Assembly: GCA_038025085.1 (NCBI GenBank)
Contig: CM076146.1
Span: 25,614,501 to 25,678,500, forward strand
DNA length: 64,000 nt
DNA from: Tetragonia tetragonoides
Taxonomy: Eukaryota > Streptophyta > Magnoliopsida > Caryophyllales > Aizoaceae
Direction of reading: 5' to 3'
Both the position numbers and the translations under genes were made by a program. Below, piece after piece: positions 56,501-64,000 of this stretch. How positions within the stretch are numbered: the stretch's first letter is position 1; every line of letters starts with the position of its first letter. The notes beneath the pieces were generated by a model. It was not told where the DNA came from, ran no database searches, and saw only the letters and a list, made by a program, of their open reading frames with translations.

Positions 56501-59072
56501 CTTGCATGCTGTGGACTACCAAATTGCGAACCATACAAGCAGAATCTATGATAAATTCATACTAATCCTGATTCTGAAACTCAAGTGTTGCAGAGTTTAA
56601 GTAACCTTCAGATGTTAACTTCTGAACAAAATTTTCATGTCCCCGATTTGGAGCTCTGTTATGGTGTTTAATGTACCCACTGAACAGAAGATGTTAGCGT
56701 TTTCTATACTATGGTGGCAACTCTAGGTCCATGTAAAGAAAGTCAAACACGTGTCTTAAGCATTTTAGCCTATACATTCTTACGTACTACAGAGAGATGC
56801 TTGATAATAGGAGAAAGCATAAATACAATACTACACTTACCAGCATTTTATTCTTTACTGAGAAGAAACCATCAGCATCAGCGACAACAGTTGGCTTTGA
56901 TGCTCCCACAGCCATAATAGCTCCCTGGTCACAAGTTCATATGTCAAGAAACAGGCTCAATTTCTTCAAAGTACCAATTGGCATCACTTGGGTAACAGTT
57001 ATATCACTCATTTCCTTTGCTTGCTTAAAAAATCCGTGTTTTATGCTCTTGACAAGGGATGGATTTGAACTCGCAATATATATCAGTTGAGAAAAATTAG
57101 CTCTGCATTACTCACCTGGCCTGGAGGAAGAATAGCATCAAATCTATCCACTCCAAACATGCCCAAATTGGACAGGGTAAAGGTACCTAAAACGGATGAC
57201 ATTCCAAGGTTTAGAAAACACGAAAGCCTAACTTAAGTGTATCATGCTAAATTACAACAATAGCAAACAATGTCTTAGCCCAAACCTGAATTATACTCAT
57301 GTGGTTGAAGTTGTTTGGCACGAGCCTTCTCTACCAATTCTTTCCATTTTTGTGACAGTAGATATAGATCCAACTGCATTCACAAAATCAATAATCCACA
57401 AAAAACTAAGACTACTATTAAACAAACTTATCAACTCATGAAATTGATATGAACTGCATTGTCTACTAACATACCTTATCTGCATCCTGTAGAACAGGTG
57501 TGATCAACCCACCATTGATTGCCACCGCCACAGCAATGTTTATATTGCTATTGTATGTAAAGCTCTTCCCATCTTTGCAAGTAGCATTGACCACAGGGTG
57601 CTGAGCAAGCGCCATTGCTACTGCTTTTGCAAGCAATGCAGTCATTGTCACACCCTTTCCCTTAACCTAACATTCCCAAAAATCAAACCCACTTGAATTT
57701 CAATTTCAATTTTCAGTATACTATCTAAAAGCAATCACAATAATCAACCAAATTTAACCAACATAACCAGGACAAAAGACCCACCTTCTGATAGAGTGCA
57801 TCAAGCCCATCAGTCACCACCGGATACCCAACTCTAAATGTAGGCACTGACAAACTCTCCAACATATTCTTCGCCACTGCCCCCTGCATTGCTGTGAATG
57901 GCACCACAGAAGACCCCGGAATCTCAGCAAAACTACCTCCACCACCACCACTAGCTGCCACCTTTGGAGCTGGAGACGAAGCCGGACCTGCTTCCACCGC
58001 CGCTGCTACTGCCTTCTTTGGGATCACAACTCCAGCCGCCTTCTCCACATCCTCCGGTGTGATCCTCCCAAATGGCCCCGTCCCCTTCACTGAACCCAAT
58101 TCCACCTAAAAAAGCTCAAAAAATTAAAACAACACAAACAAAAAATTGGGCAATGAGTACTTCACTGATCAGGAATCCGTAGTGTGCACGTCCAGTGATC
58201 GAAAAATTAAAAGCAACGAATATAGTACGAGGGATGTCAAATGGCCAAATAAATCAACAAAATAAAAACAAATAAAAATAGTGGATGTCTACACTTCATT
58301 GATCATTGACCCATGAACCCAACTCCATCTCAAAACTAAATAAAATAAAATAAAGTAACCCAAAAACTCAAAACAACATAAACAAAATGGGGTGCTTTTA
58401 GAGTGCTTCATGCCAAATGTTTGGGTGCATTGATCAGAAATTAAAAATTTACAAAAAAATAAAAATAAAGAAAAAAACAATAAGTGGAAAATGTGTTACC
58501 TTATGCTGCTTGGCAAGTTTTTTCGCAAATGGCGTCGCCACCACCACACCCTTCCTTTCCACAGCCACCGGAGCCACAGTCGGAGAAGCAGCCGCCGGCG
58601 CCGGAGTTTCCGCCGGAGAAGTCACCGGAGAATCGGGTTTCGACGATCCGGATTGCGAAGCCCTGGCCTTGGCCTCTTCAGTTTCGGCTTCGGTTTCAGC
58701 CAACAACCCAATAGGAGCACCAACAGGAGCAGAATCACCCTCATTAACAACAATGGCAGCAAGAATACCATCATAGAAAGTCTCAACATCCATATCAGCT
58801 TTATCGGATTCGACAACGACAACGGGTTCTCCTTTGGAAAGAACGTCGCCTTCTGATTTGATCCATGAAACTATTTTGCCTTCTGTCATTGTTGAGCTTA
58901 GTGCTGGCATGAATATCTCTCTGATTTTGGCACTGATTGATGATGTCGAAGGTTTTCGGTGAGGGTAGGAAGTGGAGCGAGGGCGCCATTGGAGGGGAGT
59001 GGAGGAGAGAGAAGAGGAGAATGAAATTTGGGGAGTTGGGGTTGTGAGGGAGAGTTTGGAGAGAGACGCCAT
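50518..59072 (-). CDS. LTA2: Plastid pyruvate dehydrogenase E2 (dihydrolipoamide acetyltransferase)
   Basis: E2 core of the chloroplast pyruvate dehydrogenase complex; it moves the acetyl group from E1 through lipoyl-lysine to CoA, feeding plastid fatty acid synthesis. Seven exons on the minus strand: 59072-58500, 58105-57785, 57666-57475, 57373-57286, 57186-57116, 56924-56841 and 50622-50518, giving 477 residues (Arabidopsis LTA2 is about 480). Order: Ser-rich transit peptide (1 to about 48), one lipoyl domain (FMPALSSTMTEGKIVSW to GLLAE) with the lipoyl Lys in ESDKADMDVE (K91), an Ala/Pro hinge, the E1/E3-binding domain (ATPFAKKLAKQHKV, GTGPFGRITPEDVEKAA), then the acetyltransferase with FTLSNLGMFGVDRFDAILPP and the catalytic His in VTADHRIIYGADL (H450). 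A single lipoyl domain and DHRIIYG are typical of the plastid form. The last intron is 6.2 kb, so exon 7 with the catalytic His lies far from the rest. Confidence 0.95.
51347..51552. repeat. 205-bp direct repeat, copy 1 (E2 intron)
   Basis: Starts GGCAGTGTCACATAATTC and ends GAGAAGATCAATAAGG. Nearly identical to 52862-53067; only about six differences are visible by eye. It includes self-complementary words (TTGCGAATAG, GCGAATTATG, CTGCATGCAGG). The two copies were probably in tandem before the MULE entered the spacer between them. Confidence 0.9.
51577..52830. mobile_element. Non-autonomous MULE, 1254 bp, in the E2 last intron
   Basis: Long terminal inverted repeats of about 145 bp: left GGATTTTTTCCGAAAACTAC, right TAGTTTTCGGCAAAAAATCC, continuing through CTTTGTACACTTTTTGTGGG to CCCCTAACGGGGTTAACTTT. 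Perfect 9-bp target duplications TTTATCCTC lie at 51568-51576 and 52831-52839, the Mutator hallmark. There is no transposase. The interior (51.73-52.67 kb) is CT-rich with GAAACCCTAACCCT-type sequence typical of plant gene leaders, so it may be a Pack-MULE that picked up a gene's 5' region, but no protein can be named. Confidence 0.93.
52862..53067. repeat. 205-bp direct repeat, copy 2 (E2 intron)
   Basis: Partner of 51347-51552, same orientation. Between them, excluding the MULE and one target duplication, only about 45 bp remain. Confidence 0.9.
53140..53805. repeat. Inverted array of CCAACAA / TTGTTGGA words
   Basis: The left half (53185-53370) is dense in CCAACAA, TCCAGCAAAC and CAACAAACTC; the right half (53640-53795) is dense in the reverse complements GTTTGTTGGAGTTT, GGAACTTGTTGG and TTTGGAACTTG. 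The centre (53400-53600) is unrelated. This layout of many short subterminal repeats facing each other resembles a small CACTA- or foldback-type element, but the ends were not defined. Confidence 0.5.
53806..53865. repeat. 30-bp tandem duplication (E2 intron)
   Basis: Two copies of a unit containing GAACATGCCCTTTATTGCAT, directly next to the right edge of the inverted array. Confidence 0.85.
54784..54903. repeat. Fold-back repeat family A, best-preserved copy (E2 intron)
   Basis: A nearly perfect hairpin of 120 bp with arms of over 50 bp: left CTTGTGTGGATTTGATCCAT then GGTGGACCAAGGACACTAGT; right ACTAGTGCCCTTGGTCCACG then GTGAACAAAGTCCACGCAAG. The loop is a few bases (AACCCCTCCATGTT). Transcribed within the E2 pre-mRNA it would form a long double-stranded stem. 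Confidence 0.8.
55592..55919. mobile_element. MITE-like element with perfect 18-bp ends (E2 intron)
   Basis: AGACACTAGCTTGGAGAG at the left is exactly complementary to CTCTCCAAGCTAGTGTCT at the right, and the match continues imperfectly through AAACAAAA / TTTTGCTTG. CTTGCTCTCCAAA words recur inside (55705, 55872, 55899). No coding capacity. Target duplication not resolved. Confidence 0.6.
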
Positions 59073-59082
59073 TGCAGTTGTG

Positions 59083-59113
<31 letters not shown>

Positions 59114-59250
59114 TGATTTAGAGTGGAGGAGAGAGAAAGTAAGGGGAAAGGGATGGATTTGATTTTGGGCGGAGAAGACGAGAGAGGGGAAATGGAATTG
59201 AAGCGTTATTAGTTAAGAATGGTTGGGATTTGGGGAGGGGACTGTTTTTG
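59073..59250 (-). promoter_or_regulatory. Remaining 5' leader and proximal promoter of the E2 gene
   Basis: Only about 178 bp separate the E2 start codon from the terminal repeat of the MULE at 59251. On the minus strand it contains a CT tract (GA on the plus strand, about 59085-59109) and pyrimidine-rich sequence, with no clear TATA box. Part of the promoter may therefore be MULE-derived. Confidence 0.5.
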
Positions 59251-62200
59251 CCGCGTCCGGCTTTTCTATCTCCTTTGTGTCTCTTTTCCTGTCCCAAAGC
59301 TTTTTATTGGGCCACATAAGCAAACATATTACATTACAATTTTTTTAGAAAATCGACTTGATAGCCAAGTAAATAAAGAAGGAAGTTGTTACTGCCCCAA
59401 ATTTGGATTCTTTTTCTTTTTTCTTTTTTTTTCTTTTTTAATTACTTTTGTTTATTGTCCACTTCCTTGTTTTATGTCTCCTTTCTTTATCAAAGTTTAT
59501 TTTTTCACATTGTTCATGTCGTACAGCAAGAGATACTAGCTTTTAATTATTTTTGTTCATTACCCACTTCCTTTTACTTTCAACAAGTTTATTTTTCTTA
59601 TTTTTTCATTTAAATAAAAATTTTGGTAGTGGAATAAATGTAAGATTAAAAAATACACGTGTTATGTATACCTGAAAACTAATCTAATGTTAATGAGATT
59701 CGCCCAATTTTTTAACGTTTTTCTTGTAATATGGGCTAGATGATAGGTGAACACCTTGATTTCTGTTTATATTTGCATCATTCTGATTTACCTTAACCGT
59801 TGTAAAGTAGAATAAATCCACTTGAATCGCTAGATGTAAAAAAAAGTTCTATAACATCATCGTAACACAATCTAGTGTATTATAATCTCAAGTGCATTAC
59901 AATCTCAAATTCGTTGGACAAAATACCAACAAAATAAAACTAAAAAACCGATAACTGCAAAAAGATGTCTTCCCAAGTTTTTGTCTATCTTTTCACGCTT
60001 CCTATGTACCTTGATCATTGTGAAATGAGGGCAAATAGATGTTTCTCATTTGTCCAGGTAGTACTTGGACCTAAAGAGAACAACAACGAATGAAGAAGTT
60101 AATAAACACTATATTAATTAAAGGTATATCTTATAGTTCTTTACCCAAAAAAAAAAACAAATACATATCTTATAGTTCCAAAAAATATATAATCCCCTCT
60201 TATAGCAGCTTTGCACCGGAAAAAAATAAAACATACATTACCTCTTGTGATCTATATATTGTTTCACTTGGCAAACTTTGCCCACGAAAATACTCCATAG
60301 TCGATGAATTCTGGTGGTTTTGACCTTCATTGCTTACCTTTAGTATAAAATAAAGTAAGATTAGGCAATAAATGTATTACATATATATTATCATAGATTT
60401 TATTTTTAAAATACCAAATATTAAGTTATAACTAAAAAAGACCTGTGAATGTTCAGATAACTGTAGTAATGGGGTTTGTTGGGTAACGATTGGTGAATGT
60501 CCCGACAATAATATAGGAGTTTGCTAGGTAAAGATTTGTGAATGATCCGACCACGGTACAAATGGAGTTTGCTGGGTATGAGTATTCATATTGTTAACCT
60601 GCATGAACTCAACGATGTTTTGTTTTTATCTATTAATTGTACTCATATATGGTAGTAAGTATGTCAAGCAAATTAAGATACCACTTGAAGCATGTCTATG
60701 GGGACAAAAAAATAATTCTACAAGAGCATATTGTTAGATGTCACCTGAGCAAAACTTTGTACATATGATGGATCACATTCAGTGTATGTCTCCAAGTTTG
60801 TTGCATATAATGATGGGCGTTGTAGAAAGAATAAAATTGTCAATGTTAGTTGTATATAGTAAAAAAAAAAAAAAAATGTTGCGATCACAACAACTTCAAC
60901 AAAAAAAAAACCTGAGAGCTTTGTGTCGGGATTGTGTTTTGCTGATGAACATGTATGTGACTGTGCTCATCCTTAGAAGGTGATGCCTTTTTCTTATTTC
61001 TTTTATTTCTTCTCGATGTATCAAGAGCGTTTTTCAGTCTTTTGCTTGACTGGGAACCAGATTTTGTCTTCAATTTTATACCTTTTATTGTCTTCTTTGT
61101 GCCACCGGGACTCACGACCACATTGTGACTCAAGTCACTTTTAGTTACATCACAATTTTCATTTTCAGATGCAGAAGATATATGCAATAACTCAATTTCG
61201 TTCAATAATTTGAGTAGGCCTTCTCTCACAACTTTATGTGTTTCTTTTGTTTCAGCCGCTGTTGTAACCAACCGAGTAGATAGATGACACAAGTCTGTAT
61301 ACCGTCTTCCCATCATTGCTTTAGGATCTGTATCATCATCACCTTCACAACTTTTTCTAATACCTCCTCTTTTGGCATTTTTTGTCCATCTTTTCAAAAT
61401 GTATTTATCGGGAACCTTTGTAATACCTCTAGTGGAAAACACTTTCAAAACATGGCAACACAGAATACCCGCAAACTCAAATTTCCTACAAGTACAAGAT
61501 ACTAGGTTCTCTGAGGCATCATATGAGACAATATGAGAATGACGCCTTTTATGCGGAATAACTGTATATTTTGCCAATGTTCCAATTTCACCACAAAACT
61601 CAATATTGCAATCATAAGATTTACACAGTTCATCTTGAAAGAGTTTAAATACCTGTGGTGTATATATGCAAGCTACATCCTTCAAAATTTCCAATGGGAA
61701 TGACAATGCCACTTTACTTTGATTTGTGTTGAAATCCGCAACCATCTCATTATATCTACGATCTTGTAGTAGACATTGAAAGTGTTGAAAAAATCTATGC
61801 AGATCATGCTTATACCTCACATAGTGCTTGATGACTTTATTCATGCTTTCACTTCGTTGGGTAGTGGTCATATCTACACAAAAAGTATCTCGCCCATAAA
61901 CCAATGCCCACTTCTCTTTGATTTTGAACATCCTCTTCAACCAGTCATTACTTTGAAGATCATACTTCTCTAGCATTTTATTCCACGCATCTAAAAAATC
62001 CTCTTCATCTTCATAATCATAAACACAATTGCTAAAATCTGGCGAAAATGTTTTGAATTTTTCAAATACATGACTCAAATGAATGGCTGCATTTTGAAAG
62101 ATATGCCAAATACAAAGTCGATGGTAAGTATTTTTCCACTGGGAAGCAAGTGCTTTATCCATTGCAACATCTTGATCTGTAAGTATAGTTTCTGGTACTT

Positions 62201-63917
62201 TTCCACCCATGGCCCTTGAAAATGTATCAAACAACCACATAAATGTAGCAACAGTCTCATCATACAATAAAGCAGCACCAAAAATAGTGGTTTACTTATG
62301 ATGGTTGACACCAACAAATAAAGCAATCGGTCGACCATCCTTATGCTTTCGATACGTAGTATCAAAACTAACTACATCATCAAAGTCTTCATAATCAGCC
62401 ATCATTTTAGCATCAACCCAAAATATATTAGTTATCAAATCATCTTCATCCACTTGAATGGCATAGAAGAAGTTTGGGTCTTCTAACTGCATTTTCTGTA
62501 AATACTCCAATACACCACCTGTGTCACCAAACCTTATCTCTAAAGAACGCTTGGTTTGTAGATAATTTTTATAATCAATATAAGTAAATCCAAGATTTTC
62601 ACGGCCACCTGCTTGTTTTGCCATTAACTCGATACCTTTTCTTGGATCGATCCCTGAACTATCAGTCATATCTACTTGTGATGCTTGGGCCTTACATATC
62701 TTTCAATGTGATCTAAATAAATGAGATTTACTTGGACTTGCTAGATCATGTTTATGCTCGGCTACAAACTCAAAAATCTGATATTTTCCTGTTTGACGAC
62801 AACTAATCTTCAACTTCGCTGAACAACCACATCTAGTCTCTGGACGATAAGATTTATAGACATTGTCTCGTTTATCCGGTAATCTTTTACCCTCATGTGA
62901 GCAAACAAATACTCTATCTAATATTATACCATTATAGCTGTGAGACTTGCTTCTTCGTATAGAAAACCCAATTTTCAACGCATATGCATTGTAAAAGTCA
63001 TACGCAGCAGTTTCTGTTTCAAACTCCAAACCAACTCTTGGGATATCTTTCCAGAGATATATTAGCATGAATGACATCTTTCTCTTTATTTGGAGAGTTA
63101 CATTCACCCAATTCTCCACCCGAATCAAAATCTAACCGACGACAAGTTTGTGTTTGTTGTTGTAAATCATTAGCTTCCATAACCTTTAATAACATAGTAA
63201 ATTCAATTACTTTGTTTTCAAATAAAACATGCTGATATATAGTAATCAGTGGAAAGATAACTTATAACATGTAAAATTCAAATATTATACAAAGTTGTTC
63301 ATACATACGAAAAAAATTATGATAGAAAAACAAATCACAAAACAAGTTATAGAATTGAACTATTGTATAGAGTACAAATAAATATGTATAAAAGAGGCAT
63401 ATATTAACATGTAGTAGTCTGCATCAGTTCAATGCAAAATTGAATGTGACTTACTGTAGTGGTGACGAGCAGAGTTGGACGACGGCCGAGGGTTTGCAAA
63501 CACAGAACGAAAGATAAAAGAATGTGATTACAAGAAGGTGGGTATAACAGAAAATAAACTTGAATAGAAAAAAGGGAAAGTAAAAGGAAGTGGGTAATGA
63601 ACAAAAATAATTAAAAACTAGTATCTCTTGCTGTACGACATGAACAATGTGAAAAAATAAACTTTGATAAAGAAAGGAGACATAAAACAAGGAAGTGGAC
63701 AATAAACAAAAGTAATTAAAAGAAAGTAGGGCAAAAAAGAAAAAAAACAAAAAAGGAAAAGAATCCAAATTTGGGGCAGTAACAACTTCCTTCTATATTT
63801 ACTTGGCTATCAAGCCGGTTTTATTAAAAAATTGTAGTGTAATATGTTTGCTTATGTGGCCCAATAAGAAGCTTTGGGACAGGGAAGGAGACACCAAAGG
63901 AGATAGAAAAACCGGAC
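59251..63917. mobile_element. Mutator-like element with FAR1-type transposase, 4.7 kb
   Basis: Terminal inverted repeats of about 350 bp: left CCGGCTTTTCTATCTCCTTT, right AAAGGAGATAGAAAAACCGG, then GTCCCAAAGC, TTATTGGGCC, ACTTGGCTATCAAG-type words, GTTACTGCCCCAAATTTGGA and a T-rich part that both ends share (CACTTCCTTGTTTTATGTCT). The flanks CTGTTTTTG and TGGTTTTTG may be a decayed 9-bp target duplication; exact ends are therefore approximate. The terminal repeats still look about 90 percent alike. The single gene is a broken transposase on the minus strand. Confidence 0.85.
60885..63180 (-). pseudogene. FAR1-type MULE transposase with frameshift and two nonsense codons
   Basis: The reading frame runs on the minus strand from an ATG at 63180 (MEANDLQQQ) to 60885. 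Domains in order: FAR1 DNA-binding zinc finger (VGLEFETETAAYDFYNAYAL, CGCSAKLKI, EHKHDLA), the transposase core with the first Asp in VVSFDTTYR, second Asp in ILTDQDVAMDKAL, RLCIWHI and the Glu in QRSESMNKVIKH, then a SWIM finger (SCTCRKFEFAGILCCHVLKV) and a basic tail. Three lesions break it: a frameshift near 63050 between the N-terminal frame and IPRVGLEFE; TGA at 62705-62703 after LFRSH, where relatives have Arg; and TAA at 62294-62292 after VNHHK, before TTIFGAALLYDE. Both stops fit single C-to-T changes (CGA to TGA, CAA to TAA). All three DDE residues remain, so only the breaks disable it. Confidence 0.88.
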
Positions 63918-64000
63918 TGGTTTTTGGCATCACCATTTTTTATGTTTTTTTTTTTTTATTTTTATTTTTTTGGGCTAATGGTGTTCATACCGTTGTTCTT
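63918..64000. other. Flank beyond the MULE
   Basis: A T-rich end of the window with nothing recognisable. Confidence 0.4.

Larger units (their letters stand above)
50623..56840. other. Last intron of the E2 gene (6.2 kb), loaded with repeats
   Basis: Donor GTAAGTG after exon 6 and acceptor TGTGTAG before exon 7. It holds a pair of 205-bp direct repeats with a MULE between them, an inverted array (53140-53805), a 30-bp tandem duplication (53806-53865), a family A fold-back (54784-54903) and a 328-bp MITE-like element (55592-55919). Open frames inside, such as minus-strand 54087-54416 and 52284-52622, are not recognisable as proteins. The stretch 53870-54780 and 55920-56700 show nothing clear. 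Confidence 0.75.

Overview
This window is nuclear DNA from a flowering plant, almost certainly a eudicot. The genes have GT-AG introns, the protein families are plant families (NPF transporters, plastid pyruvate dehydrogenase E2, ACD11-type lipid-transfer protein), and AT-rich intergenic DNA is packed with nested plant transposons. I cannot name the species from sequence alone.

Layout. 1-4 kb: an NPF (NRT1/PTR) transporter gene of the NPF3 type, with a TATA box directly after a long (ATT)n tract. 4.7-5.4 kb: a small Helitron with readable ends. 6.0-8.6 kb: a degenerate tandem array with a unit of about 315 bp. 9.3-22.8 kb: a CACTA-like element, invaded by a second CACTA-like element that carries a purple acid phosphatase first exon, plus a very young 1.84-kb tandem duplication with Helitron-like ends. 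23.05-28.47 kb: a Mutator-like element (MULE) with two inward-facing genes, a transposase joined to an OTU-like domain and a plant mobile domain (PMD) gene. Each has a short first exon and a GC-rich CCATGG-centred repeat array in intron 1. 28.5-37.7 kb: non-coding DNA with a MITE, a LINE fragment, a pogo-like relic and a Stowaway MITE. 37.8-44.0 kb: a second NPF3-type gene with the same exon pattern as the first. 47.0-49.5 kb: a glycolipid-transfer-protein gene. 50.5-59.1 kb (minus strand): the plastid E2 gene, with a 6.2-kb last intron full of repeats. 59.25-63.9 kb: another MULE with a FAR1-like transposase, broken by two nonsense codons and a frameshift, whose terminal repeat starts about 180 bp upstream of the E2 start codon.

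How it fits together. The two NPF genes are an old tandem pair pushed about 34 kb apart by transposons; the upstream copy has diverged more. The host genes with intact reading frames are the two NPF genes, the GLTP gene and the E2 gene. All transposon genes seen carry lesions. The most unusual object is the 23-28.5 kb MULE.
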